64,000 bases of DNA from Rhodococcus sp. Z13 (lineage in GTDB: Bacteria; Actinomycetota; Actinomycetes; Mycobacteriales; Mycobacteriaceae). Position numbers and translations under genes: made by a program. The stretch is from the NCBI RefSeq assembly GCF_025837095.1, contig NZ_CP107551.1, positions 3,590,668-3,654,667 of the forward strand. Reading direction: 5' to 3'. Positions 16,023 through 24,314 of this stretch are shown here, piece after piece (the first letter of the stretch is position 1; each line of letters begins with the position of its first letter). Under the pieces are notes generated by a model, which was not told where the DNA came from, searched no databases, and saw only the letters and a list, made by a program, of their open reading frames with translations.

Positions 16023-17225
16023 ATGCCCTTCACCCCTCCGGGTCTCCTGGGGCGCCGATTCTGGCTCCTGTTCGCCGCCTCGACGCTCGTGTGCACCACG
16101 ACCGGCACGGTCACCCCTGCCCTTCCCCAGTACATCCAGAACGATCTGGGTCACAGCGCCACCGTGGTGGGGATCGTCGTGGGCGCGGCATCGGTCCTGT
16201 CGGTGATCGCCAACCCCGTCCTGGGGTGGATCACCGATCGGGCCGGACGTCGCCGGATGGGGATGGCCGGTGCCGTGCTGGGGGTCGTCGGCATGGGGGT
16301 GCTCCTGCCGGCCGGCAGCCTGTGGAACGTCGTCGGCGGACGGGCGCTGTTCGGGATCGGAGCGATCGCTCTGAACGTCGCACTCACCGCCTGGGTGGTG
16401 GACGCGGCCCGGGCGGACGCGCGGGGACGCACGCTGGGGATGTTCGGCATCAGCGTGTGGATCGGCCTGGCGGCGGGTCCTCAGATCGGCCAGACCCTGC
16501 TGCACGGGTACGGCTTCGCCGCCGTCTGGCTCGCCTGCGCCGCCATGCAGGTGGGCGCGTTCGGGTGTGTCGCGGCCGCTCCTCGTCGCCCCCGGACCAT
16601 CGTGGTGGACAGGACCCCGCAGAAGTGGGGGCCGGTGGTGGCCGCGACCGCCCGGCCCAGCGTCATCGCCGCGGCCGCGTGGACCGGCGAGTCGATCCTG
16701 ATGTCCTTTCTCATCCTCCACCTCGTCGACCGCGGTGTGCCGCCCACCGGGCCGACCGGCGCGGCGGCGGTCTTCGCGGTCTTCTCCGCCAGCGTGGTCG
16801 GTTTCCGGTTGCTGCTCGGGGCCCGGGTGGACCGGTGGCGCCCGCAGGCCACGGCGGCGGGGGCACTGGCCGCCACCACCGCCGGGTACGTCGTCCTCGC
16901 CGTCGCGAGCAGCTTCCCCGTCGCCGCGATCGGGGCCGCACTGCTCGGCTGCGGGTTCTCCCCCCTGTATCCGGCGTTGCTGATGCTCACGACCGGCCGG
17001 CTCCACCCCAACAGCCGCGCGGCAGGGCTCGGCGTGTTCACCTCGGGTGTCGAACTGGGCCTCGCCGTCGGGGTGTTCGTCGGCGGCGTCCTCGTGGACC
17101 GGGCCGGGGGTGGTGCCGCGATGTTCGGGGCGGCCGCGTTCCAGATCGTCGCGCTGGTCGTGCTGCTGTGCCGTCCGTGGCCCGTCCCCGAACCGACTTC
17201 CTCGGCCGTGTCCGCGAAGGTCTGA
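16023..17225 (+). CDS. MFS transporter of the catabolic island
   Basis: This is a 400-residue major facilitator with 12 predicted membrane segments; the DRAGRRRMG loop between segments 2 and 3 is the MFS signature. An AGGA ribosome binding site 6 bases before ATG 16023 supports this start; a GTG at 16011 is less likely. It is probably a drug/H+-antiporter-type exporter or an uptake carrier for the island substrate or a product. It is the only gene of its transcript, controlled by the operator pair just upstream, and is followed by a terminator shared with the amine oxidase gene. Confidence 0.82.
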   Translation: MPFTPPGLLGRRFWLLFAASTLVCTTTGTVTPALPQYIQNDLGHSATVVGIVVGAASVLSVIANPVLGWITDRAGRRRMGMAGAVLGVVGMGVLLPAGSLWNVVGGRALFGIGAIALNVALTAWVVDAARADARGRTLGMFGISVWIGLAAGPQIGQTLLHGYGFAAVWLACAAMQVGAFGCVAAAPRRPRTIVVDRTPQKWGPVVAATARPSVIAAAAWTGESILMSFLILHLVDRGVPPTGPTGAAAVFAVFSASVVGFRLLLGARVDRWRPQATAAGALAATTAGYVVLAVASSFPVAAIGAALLGCGFSPLYPALLMLTTGRLHPNSRAAGLGVFTSGVELGLAVGVFVGGVLVDRAGGGAAMFGAAAFQIVALVVLLCRPWPVPEPTSSAVSAKV

Positions 17226-17248
17226 ACGGGGTCTCCCTGCAAAAGGAT

Positions 17249-17283
17249 TCGGCCGCGCCGCCCGAAAGGGACGGCGCGGCCGA
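17249..17283. terminator. Bidirectional terminator
   Basis: TCGGCCGCGCCG and its exact complement form a 12-bp stem around an 11-base loop, between the convergent MFS and amine oxidase genes. Confidence 0.8.
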
Positions 17284-17296
17284 TGTGTTCGGTCCG

Positions 17297-19249
17297 TCAG
17301 CTACCGCAGCACGCCGACTCGCCACCGGACTCGGTGGAGCAGTGCGGCGTGGGCGCGGGGATGTCCATCGCCGGGTTCCGGTCGAAGAAACCGTCCGGCT
17401 CGAGCATGAAACCGATCTGCTCGACCGGCATGACCGGCCACTGCTCGGGACGCGGGAAGTGCATCACACCGATGACCGGCCACAGCACCAGTTCGACGCC
17501 GTCGAGCGAACGACCCTTCTGCTGCCACACCTGCACGCCGTCCTCACCTGGCTCGGCCTGGTTCGGATACTGGCCACCGACGTACTGCTCGGCGGGATCG
17601 TAGGGGGTGGCCCACAGGTGGTTGTGGGTGAACGGTGCCCGCCGGGCCATCACGGAGTCCGGGGTGGAGAACGGAATCGTGGTGTTGGGCAGCAGGAGTC
17701 GGTAACCGGTGGGTTCGCCGTAGCGGTTGGTGTGCTCGGCGCTCTCGATCCGCCAGTGCCGCGAGACCGACGCGTCGTTGCGCTGCGCGGCGTCCTTCTC
17801 GTTCAGCAGCGGGACCCGCACGGTCCGCACCGCGTTGCCCCAGGGGTTCTTCTCGGGATCCGGCTCGACCTCGGCGTGCTCCTCGACGATCCGGTTGAGC
17901 GGGCCGTCGATCGCGGTGTCGAGCCGCAGACCGAAGAAGTGCTGGTGGTTGGGGGTCTGCACGTTCTTGGAGACGACCCGGCCGTAGGGGGCCTCCTCGC
18001 CCTCCTCGATGCCGGAGGCCGACATCAGGCCGGTGAGCTTGACGGCGAGCTTGATGGTGCCGTCCTGGTGCAGCGACCAGTAGAAGCCGTAGTCGTAGTT
18101 CGCGACGGTCTGGAAGTTGGAGATGATGAGCTTGCGGGCGCGGCGCACCTGCCCGACGTCGCGGCGCATGTCGGTGTGCTTCCACAGGACGCTGTCGTCC
18201 TCTTCGTGCATGCAGATCGCCTGCGGGATGGTCCGGCCCACCCCGTCGCCGCCGAGCACGGTCGCGTCGAAGTAGTGGATGACACCGAGGCAGTCGCAGC
18301 CGAGCGCGAGGGAGTTGGTCAGCGGGCCGGCGCCGTACTCGCCCCAGTCGAAGAAGTTCTTGCGGTACTGGGTGGAGTTCGAGTCGAGGTACGGGACGTA
18401 CATCTCGTTGCAGGCGGCGCGCTTGAGGACCGAGCGGCCCTTGAACGTGAGGTCGTACAGCACGAGGCCCTCGCGGTGGGTGAAGCCGACGCGGAACTCC
18501 CAGCCCTGCCAGGTGACCTTCCAGCCCTCGACGTCGAAGCTCGTGCCCTCCGGCTGGACGACCTCGAGCGGGGCGAGACCCTCGCGGTCGGGTTCCCACA
18601 GGCCGTTGTCGTAGTTGCCGGTCTCCTCCGAGATGGGCACGACACCGTGGTCCTCGACCTCGAGGACCTCCATGGTCTGCATGTCGATGATGGGCACGAC
18701 GCCCTGGACGGGGCGGGCGTAGCCGTTGTCGTCCTCGTCGACGCGGTGCCAGACGGTGCCCCAGGTGACGCGGCGGTCCTTGTACTTGTCGGGGACGAAC
18801 CCGCCCATCGACTCCGCGTCGACCATCACGAGAGAGACGTCGGTGATGCCGCGCTTGGCGAGGGCCGCGCGGAACTCGGGATTCTCGCGGCAGGCCTGGG
18901 CGGCGGCACGGGCCTCCTCGGAGGTGATGCCCGGACGGCGGGGATCGATGGCCCGCCAGTCGAGGATGCGCGACTCCTCGCCGAGGAGGACGTCGACCTC
19001 CCAGGCCGCGTCGTTGCCGTAGTCCATGACCACGAGGCCGACCTTGCGGTCGCCGGCCGGGGCCGCGCCGGCGAGTACGGCGCGGGCGTGGGCCTCGTCC
19101 AGGGTGGCGCCCCAGAAACGGAGCCGGTCGCCGGTGCGCGCGTCGGCACGCACCAGGGCCACGGCGGCGTCGATCTCCTCGCGGGAGAGCGGATCGAGCG
19201 GGTGGCTGCTGGCGGCGGCTTTGCCTTGCGTGGGTGCGTAGGCGCTCAC
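17297..19249 (-). CDS. Copper-containing primary amine oxidase
   Basis: This 650-residue enzyme oxidises a primary amine to the aldehyde with release of ammonia and hydrogen peroxide. Tyr385 in NYDYG is the tyrosine converted to topaquinone; HQHFF and THNHLW supply the copper histidines, and YLDSNS carries the likely catalytic aspartate. Length matches Arthrobacter phenylethylamine/tyramine/histamine oxidases. The GTG at 19249 has an AAGGAG ribosome binding site 6 bases upstream; the longer frame lacks one. The C-terminus ends in a cysteine-rich tail (CSTESGGESACCG), unusual for the family. It is a single-gene transcript under operator B and fits with the aldehyde dehydrogenase at 22838. Confidence 0.95.
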   Translation of the reverse strand: MSAYAPTQGKAAASSHPLDPLSREEIDAAVALVRADARTGDRLRFWGATLDEAHARAVLAGAAPAGDRKVGLVVMDYGNDAAWEVDVLLGEESRILDWRAIDPRRPGITSEEARAAAQACRENPEFRAALAKRGITDVSLVMVDAESMGGFVPDKYKDRRVTWGTVWHRVDEDDNGYARPVQGVVPIIDMQTMEVLEVEDHGVVPISEETGNYDNGLWEPDREGLAPLEVVQPEGTSFDVEGWKVTWQGWEFRVGFTHREGLVLYDLTFKGRSVLKRAACNEMYVPYLDSNSTQYRKNFFDWGEYGAGPLTNSLALGCDCLGVIHYFDATVLGGDGVGRTIPQAICMHEEDDSVLWKHTDMRRDVGQVRRARKLIISNFQTVANYDYGFYWSLHQDGTIKLAVKLTGLMSASGIEEGEEAPYGRVVSKNVQTPNHQHFFGLRLDTAIDGPLNRIVEEHAEVEPDPEKNPWGNAVRTVRVPLLNEKDAAQRNDASVSRHWRIESAEHTNRYGEPTGYRLLLPNTTIPFSTPDSVMARRAPFTHNHLWATPYDPAEQYVGGQYPNQAEPGEDGVQVWQQKGRSLDGVELVLWPVIGVMHFPRPEQWPVMPVEQIGFMLEPDGFFDRNPAMDIPAPTPHCSTESGGESACCGS

Positions 19250-19294
19250 GGCGTGCTCCTTCTGTGAACGGGTATCGGGTACCGAAGACGATTT

Positions 19295-19306
19295 TTTGGA
19301 TCCAAT
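19295..19306. promoter_or_regulatory. GntR operator (site B) before the amine oxidase gene
   Basis: TTGGATCCAA is perfect and the outer pair is T/T instead of A/T. It lies 46 bases upstream of the amine oxidase start and could overlap a -35 element (TTGGAT) on the minus strand. Confidence 0.72.
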
Positions 19307-19406
19307 AATTTCTGTACTGTATCCGAAAGATGCGTCGGTGGCGCGCCAACGTGTCCACGGCAACACCGGAAGGAGTTTGGTAGGTTGGCATCCGATTCGA
19401 TCCGAG

Positions 19407-19416
19407 TTGGATCCGG
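19407..19416. promoter_or_regulatory. Degenerate GntR operator upstream of the regulator gene
   Basis: GTTGGATCCGGTT matches eight of ten core positions. It lies 82 bases before the GntR start and could give weak autoregulation. Being imperfect, it may also be chance. Confidence 0.35.
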
Positions 19417-19497
19417 TTCCGCCGGATCGACGCGCGGCGTAGACGCCGAGGATTCACGCGGTGCGGGGGGCGCGCCGCCCTGCAGAAGAGGTCACTC

Positions 19498-20193
19498 ATG
19501 AGCGACACCAGTACCGGGCACGCTTTGGTGGACGACACCGCAGCAGCCATCCGAGCGAAGATCATGTCCGGCGAGATCCCCATCGGAGCGCAGCTCCGGC
19601 AGGCCGAACTCGCGAAATCCCTCGGCGTCAGCCGCACCCCGGTGCGCGAGGCCCTGCGGCAGCTCCAGGCCGGAGGACTGATCGAGGTCGTCCCCAATCG
19701 TGGTGCGGTCGTGCGCGTCCCGGTCCCCTGGGAGGTTCGGGAGGCCTACGAGGTCCGTGCCGAACTCGAGGCCCTCGCCTGCGAGCGGGCCGTCGACCGG
19801 ATCACCGACGACGCCCTCGAGGAGCTGCGGGAGACGAACCGCATTCTGCGCGAGTCTCCCTCGGAACGGAGCGAGCCGGGCAAGCCCGCCGCCAGCACCC
19901 TCGCCAACGACCGCTTCCACACCCTCATCCACGAAGCGGCCGGCAACGAACGGCTCACCCGGGTGATCGCCCAGCTCAACGAGACCTTCCCCCGGAACGT
20001 CTCCGCCATGGTGCTGCAGGACAATTCGCGCCACCGGGAGGACAACCTGCGCGAGCACGAGCAGATCGTGGCCGCCATCGAGGCCGGCGACCACGCCGCC
20101 GCGCGCGAGGCGATGCGCCGGCACGTGCTCAGTGCGGGCGAGCAGCTCGCCCGCTGGTACGAACGCCGGTCCTCGACGGTCTTCAAGGGCTGA
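19498..20193 (+). CDS. GntR family (FCD) regulator of the catabolic island
   Basis: This 231-residue regulator has a winged-helix domain at residues 10-75 (LRQAELAKSLGVSRTPVREA is the recognition region) and an all-helical FCD ligand domain from about 82. Candidate metal/ligand residues of the FCD pocket are ANDRFHTLIH and the later HEQIV and HVL. An AGAGG site precedes the ATG. It is the only DNA-binding regulator inside the island. The repeated palindrome ATTGGATCCAAT has the form expected for FCD GntR repressors; as I recall, the Caulobacter VanR operator has the same core. I infer that it represses all island promoters until the substrate or an intermediate binds. Confidence 0.9.
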   Translation: MSDTSTGHALVDDTAAAIRAKIMSGEIPIGAQLRQAELAKSLGVSRTPVREALRQLQAGGLIEVVPNRGAVVRVPVPWEVREAYEVRAELEALACERAVDRITDDALEELRETNRILRESPSERSEPGKPAASTLANDRFHTLIHEAAGNERLTRVIAQLNETFPRNVSAMVLQDNSRHREDNLREHEQIVAAIEAGDHAAAREAMRRHVLSAGEQLARWYERRSSTVFKG

Positions 20194-20227
20194 CGCCCGC
20201 GTCCGGAACCGGACGAGCACGGTCGGG

Positions 20228-20269
20228 AACGGCACACGAGCACACGCGGGAACCGCACACGAGCACACG
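20228..20269. repeat. Short imperfect direct repeat
   Basis: GGCACACGAGCACACG and CGCACACGAGCACACG occur 21 bases apart between the GntR stop and the terminator. Two units only; no function is evident. Confidence 0.5.
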
Positions 20270-20273
20270 GAGA

Positions 20274-20308
20274 ACCGGCCCGGACGCCCCTGCGACGTCC
20301 GGGCCGGT
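20274..20308. terminator. Bidirectional terminator
   Basis: ACCGGCCCGGACG and CGTCCGGGCCGGT form a perfect 13-bp stem with a 9-base loop. It ends both the GntR gene and the convergent PLP-FAD fusion gene. Confidence 0.8.
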
Positions 20309-20319
20309 CCGTTTCCCGG

Positions 20320-22677
20320 TCAGACCCGGGCGGGGGCCAGCATCCGATCCGGTTCCAGGAAGTCCAGATCGGGTCGCTCCACTCCCGTCACCAGGTCCGC
20401 GAGCGCCTCGCCGACCGCGGGCCCGAACTTGAATCCGTGGCCCGAGCACGCGGCCGCCACGAGGATCTGCGGGGTCTCCGGCAGCGGGCCGAGCGCGAAG
20501 CGATTGTTCGGTGCCATCGTGTACCGGCAGGACAGCGAGTCGACCACCGCCCCGTCGGCGGCCGGCAGGAAGCGGCGGACCAGATCGTGCAGGATGTCGA
20601 TCTCGCTCTGCGACACCGGCTTGCGCGCGACGGTGAGGTCGTCCGCGGGGCCGTGGTCGAGGCCCACCTTGAGGGTGTCGCCGCCGTAGGACGGGATGCC
20701 GTACATCAGGCCGACCTCGGGCACCTCGATCGAGAAGGGGCCGAGGTTCGGGGGCGCGAGCATCTCCGGCCGGGACCCGGCCACATGGATGTTGACGATG
20801 CGCACCACGTCGAGCACGGGTGCGAACTGCGGGAGCAGCTCCGAGATCCACGGTCCCGCACAGACCACCACGCGCGCGGCGCGGATGCGCCCGGCGGTGG
20901 TGGTGACCACGGCGCCGTCGCCGTCGGCGTCGATGCCGAGCACTCGGACGCCCTCGCGACGGTCCACCCCGGCACGCCGGCCGATCGCGGTCAGCTGGGC
21001 CATCGCGGCCGCAGCGTCGACGACACCCGCGGCGGGGTCGTACAGTGCGCGGAAACCGGCGCCGAGTTCGAGTCCGGGGAAACGCCGGGCCGCCTCGACG
21101 TGGTCGACCATCACGCAGTCCGGCCCGTCGAGCCCGGACTCGGCGTCCAGCGCACGGGCGTAGAGGCCGCCGGTCGTGGTGATCAGCGGCCGGGCGATCT
21201 CCTCCTCGAGCTCGGCCCAGGCCCGGTAGGCGCGGTCGACGAAGGGGTACCAGATCGGATTCGGGTAGGCGCGCCGGATCATCCGGGCGCGACCGTGCGA
21301 CGAGCCCTCCACGTGTCCTTCGGAGAACTGTTCGAGCTGGATCACCCGCACACCGCGCCGCGCGAGTTGCCAGGCGGTGGAGTTGCCGTGGATGCCCGCC
21401 CCGACGACGACCACGTCCGTCGACTCCGCGGTCTCCACCGGTGCCGAGCGACGCGGGGCGAGGTCGGCGAGCGAGGGGGTGGCGGGCAGCGGCACCCGCA
21501 CAACTCCCTCGGGTTCCTGCAGCACCTCGACGAGGGCGTCGAGGTCGTCCTGCCCGTTGTAGACGTGCATCGAGGCGCGGACCACGGCGTCGATACCGCG
21601 GTCGCCGAGATCCCACTGGGCGTGGGCGGCGGGTACCGCGACGACGCGGATTCCGCGCCGGCGCAGGTGTTCCTTGACCTCGAGGGCGGACCGTCCGTCC
21701 ACGCCGAAGGTGACGATGCCACCGCCCGCGGCCGGTGGGTCGAGGACGGTGACACCGTCGACCTCGGCGAGCTTCGTGCGCAGCAGGCTCCCGAGGCCGT
21801 CGATGTGCCGGGCGATCGCGTCGATGCCGGTGGCGAGTGCCTCGTCGAGAGCGGTGCCGAGGCCGAGTTCGAGGGCGTGTGAGGCCTCCCAGGTCTCGAA
21901 CCGCACCGCCGAGTCCTTCAGTGCGTAGGAGTCGTCGGCGTTCCACGCCGCTCCCCGCACGTCCGGGGCGCCGGGACGCAGGGTCTCGCGCGCGGCCGGG
22001 GAGACGTACAGCAGGCCGGTGCCGCGCGGGCCGCGCAGGAACTTGCGTCCGGTGGTGACGAGGATGTCGCAGCCGATCGTCGCGACGTCCACCGGCAGCT
22101 GGCCGACGGACTGTGTCGCATCGAGCAGGTAGGTGACGCCCGCTGCGCGGCAAAGCGTTCCGACCTCGGTGACGGGTTCGACGAGCCCGGAGGAGGTGGG
22201 CACGTGCGCGACGGTGACGAGCCGGGCGGGTGTCCTCAGGGCTTCGGCGAGGGCGTCGAGGTCGATGCGACCGGCCGCGTCGTTGGGGACGATCTCGATC
22301 TCGATACCGACGCTGTCGCGCAGTTCCAGGAGGTGCAGAGCCGAGCTCACATAGCTCGACCGGGAGACGAGCACCCGGTCGCCGCGCTGCAGTCTCAGTG
22401 CGGCGAGGGCGCGGTGCCAGCCGTCGGTGGCACTGTTCACCAGTGCGATGTCGGTGGCTTCGGCGCCGAGCAGCCGGGCCGCACTGTCGTACACCGCGTC
22501 GATGCGCCCACGGGCGAGGGCGTCGGCCTCGTATCCACCGATGCGGGACTCGACTTCGAGATGCTGCCGCACCGTGGACAGCACCCCCGACGAGAGCAGC
22601 GCGGCGCCCGCGGCGTTGAGATGGTGGGAGAGGCCGGCCCCGGGCGTGTGCGCGCGGTGGTCTGCAACGTCGATCAC
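20320..22677 (-). CDS. Fusion of a class V aminotransferase-fold PLP enzyme and a sarcosine/N-methyltryptophan oxidase-like flavoprotein
   Basis: This 785-residue protein joins two enzymes usually found apart. Residues 1 to about 395 form a fold-type I PLP domain of the cysteine desulfurase/isopenicillin epimerase group, with LLDATQS (Asp186) and TTGRKF (Lys212, the PLP lysine). Residues 420-785 form a DAO-type flavoprotein: GAGIHG at 426-431, and SCRYTMAPNN with Cys717 where monomeric sarcosine oxidase binds FAD covalently. The GTG start at 22677 has an AGGAG site 6 bases upstream, and no stop or frameshift separates the halves. It could remove an N-methyl or amino group oxidatively and then cleave a C-N or C-S bond. 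The substrate is unknown. It is a single-gene transcript under operator C. Confidence 0.88.
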   Translation of the reverse strand: MIDVADHRAHTPGAGLSHHLNAAGAALLSSGVLSTVRQHLEVESRIGGYEADALARGRIDAVYDSAARLLGAEATDIALVNSATDGWHRALAALRLQRGDRVLVSRSSYVSSALHLLELRDSVGIEIEIVPNDAAGRIDLDALAEALRTPARLVTVAHVPTSSGLVEPVTEVGTLCRAAGVTYLLDATQSVGQLPVDVATIGCDILVTTGRKFLRGPRGTGLLYVSPAARETLRPGAPDVRGAAWNADDSYALKDSAVRFETWEASHALELGLGTALDEALATGIDAIARHIDGLGSLLRTKLAEVDGVTVLDPPAAGGGIVTFGVDGRSALEVKEHLRRRGIRVVAVPAAHAQWDLGDRGIDAVVRASMHVYNGQDDLDALVEVLQEPEGVVRVPLPATPSLADLAPRRSAPVETAESTDVVVVGAGIHGNSTAWQLARRGVRVIQLEQFSEGHVEGSSHGRARMIRRAYPNPIWYPFVDRAYRAWAELEEEIARPLITTTGGLYARALDAESGLDGPDCVMVDHVEAARRFPGLELGAGFRALYDPAAGVVDAAAAMAQLTAIGRRAGVDRREGVRVLGIDADGDGAVVTTTAGRIRAARVVVCAGPWISELLPQFAPVLDVVRIVNIHVAGSRPEMLAPPNLGPFSIEVPEVGLMYGIPSYGGDTLKVGLDHGPADDLTVARKPVSQSEIDILHDLVRRFLPAADGAVVDSLSCRYTMAPNNRFALGPLPETPQILVAAACSGHGFKFGPAVGEALADLVTGVERPDLDFLEPDRMLAPARV

Positions 22678-22739
22678 GAAGCACTCCTGGATTGAAGGGG
22701 CGAGTTCGCCCGGTCCGCTTTGTATACCGACATTAGCAG

Positions 22740-22751
22740 ATTGGATCCAAT
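22740..22751. promoter_or_regulatory. GntR operator (site C) before the fusion gene
   Basis: This is a perfect ATTGGATCCAAT. On the minus strand TTGGAT could be a -35 element with TATACA 18 bases further as -10, so bound repressor would block polymerase. It lies 63 bases before the fusion gene start. Confidence 0.8.
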
Positions 22752-22774
22752 AATGTCGCGCCGGAGAAAGACGA

Positions 22775-22817
22775 AAACGGCATCCACGGAGCGCTTTTCG
22801 CTCCGCGGATGCCGTTT
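22775..22817. terminator. Terminator after the aldehyde dehydrogenase gene
   Basis: A stem of about 18 bp (AAACGGCATCC-CGGAGCG with its complement and one mismatch) surrounds CTTTT. It separates the aldehyde dehydrogenase operon from the fusion gene promoter. Confidence 0.8.
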
Positions 22818-22837
22818 CGGCAGCACGAGTGCCTCGT

Positions 22838-24289
22838 CTACAAGGCGACGACCACGCTCTTCGGTTCACAGAATCCGAAGAGTGCCTCGTCGCCGAGATC
22901 CCGGCCCACACCCGAGTCCCCGACCCCGCCGAAGGGCAACGCGGGATCGAAGACGTTGTAGGTGTTGACCCACACCGTGCCGACTCGCAGCCTCGCCGCC
23001 ATCCGGTGGGCCCGGGAGACGTCCTTCGTCCAGACGCCCGCGGCGAGACCGTAATTCGTGTCGTTGCCGATCGCGACGGCCTCCTCCTCGTCCTCGAACG
23101 GGATGACCCCGACCACCGGCCCGAAGATCTCCTCGCGCGCGATGGTCATCGAGTTGTCGACCCCGACGAACAGGGTCGGTTCGACGAAGAAGCCCGGCCG
23201 ATCGGGCACCCCACCGCCGACGAGCACCTGCGCGCCCTCCTCGCGGCCGATCCCGATGTAACGCAGGACCTGCTGCCTCTGCTCCTCGGAGACGAGGGGG
23301 CCGACGGTGATGCCGCCGTCGAGACCGTTGCCCACGGGCACCTTCTTCACCGCCGCGGCGAGCCGCTCGTGCATCTCGTCGAGGATGGACCGCTGTACCA
23401 GCAGACGGCTTCCCGCCGTGCACATCTGGCCCGAGTGACCGAACGAGGCGCGCATCGCGGTGAGGACCGCCGCGTCGAGGTCGGCGTCCTCGAACACGAT
23501 GTTGGGACTCTTGCCGCCGAGTTCGAGGGTGAGCCGCTTGCTGGTGGGGGCCGCCGCTGCCATCACCGCGCGCCCCACCTCGGTGGAGCCGGTGAACGAC
23601 ACCTTCGCGACGCCGGGATGCTCGACGAGCCGGGCGCCGACGCGACCGTCGCCGGTGACGACGTTCACCACACCGGCGGGAACACCGGCCTGCTCGCACA
23701 GCGCCGCGACGCGCAGCATCGTCAGCGGGGTCTGCTCGGCGGGCTTGACCACGACGGTGCAGCCGGCGGCGAGCGCGGGCGCGAGCTTGAAGCAGCCCGT
23801 CATGATGGGGAAGTTCCACGGCAGGATGAGCGCGGCCACCCCGACGGGTTCGCGGGTGGTGTAGACGTGGTGCTCCCCGGCGATCGGGACGGTGGTGCCC
23901 GTCAGGCGGGTCGTCGCTCCGGCGAAGTGCCGGAAGGTGTTCGCGCTCGACTGCGTGTCGGCGCGGGACCGCTCGATGGGCTTGCCGTTGTCGCGGGTCT
24001 CGAGCACCGCCAGTTCCTCGAGGTTCTCCTCGATGAGATCGGCGATGCGGGTGAGGATCCTGGCCCGTTCCAGGGGCGGCAGTGTGCGCCAGCGTCCGTC
24101 CTCGTGGGCGGCGGCCGCGGCGGCGACGGCAGCGTCGACGTCCGCGTCGGTGGCCGACACCGCGCGGGTGAGGACCTCCCCGGTGGCGGGGTCGAGGACG
24201 TCGAAGCATTCACGGTCCCCGGCGGGGATCCACCGGCCGTCGACGTAGAACGGTTCGGCGGCCGAGACTGCGGGTTCGGTGACGGTCAA
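22838..24289 (-). CDS. NAD(P)-dependent aldehyde dehydrogenase
   Basis: This 483-residue enzyme oxidises an aldehyde to the acid. ILPWNFP (residues 155-161) and the cofactor loop FTGSTEVG are present, with the general base Glu256 in LELGGKSP and the nucleophile Cys290 in GQMCTAG. It resembles betaine/aminobutyraldehyde or aromatic aldehyde dehydrogenases, but specificity cannot be told. It is the last gene of a three-gene operon with the amidohydrolase and creatininase-like genes under operator D, 25 bases after the latter. It is a natural partner for the copper amine oxidase, whose product is an aldehyde. Confidence 0.93.
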   Translation of the reverse strand: MTVTEPAVSAAEPFYVDGRWIPAGDRECFDVLDPATGEVLTRAVSATDADVDAAVAAAAAAHEDGRWRTLPPLERARILTRIADLIEENLEELAVLETRDNGKPIERSRADTQSSANTFRHFAGATTRLTGTTVPIAGEHHVYTTREPVGVAALILPWNFPIMTGCFKLAPALAAGCTVVVKPAEQTPLTMLRVAALCEQAGVPAGVVNVVTGDGRVGARLVEHPGVAKVSFTGSTEVGRAVMAAAAPTSKRLTLELGGKSPNIVFEDADLDAAVLTAMRASFGHSGQMCTAGSRLLVQRSILDEMHERLAAAVKKVPVGNGLDGGITVGPLVSEEQRQQVLRYIGIGREEGAQVLVGGGVPDRPGFFVEPTLFVGVDNSMTIAREEIFGPVVGVIPFEDEEEAVAIGNDTNYGLAAGVWTKDVSRAHRMAARLRVGTVWVNTYNVFDPALPFGGVGDSGVGRDLGDEALFGFCEPKSVVVAL

Positions 24290-24314
24290 CGAAGAAACTC
24301 CTGACAGGCGTGGA

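Noticed and set aside
15929-19267. A 1112-codon plus-strand frame antisense to the amine oxidase gene
   Set aside because: It is a shadow frame caused by high GC at third positions; the minus-strand amine oxidase is unmistakable and the MFS gene is read in another frame.
20228-20269. Possible CRISPR-like repeat
   Set aside because: Only two short imperfect units without spacers of constant length.
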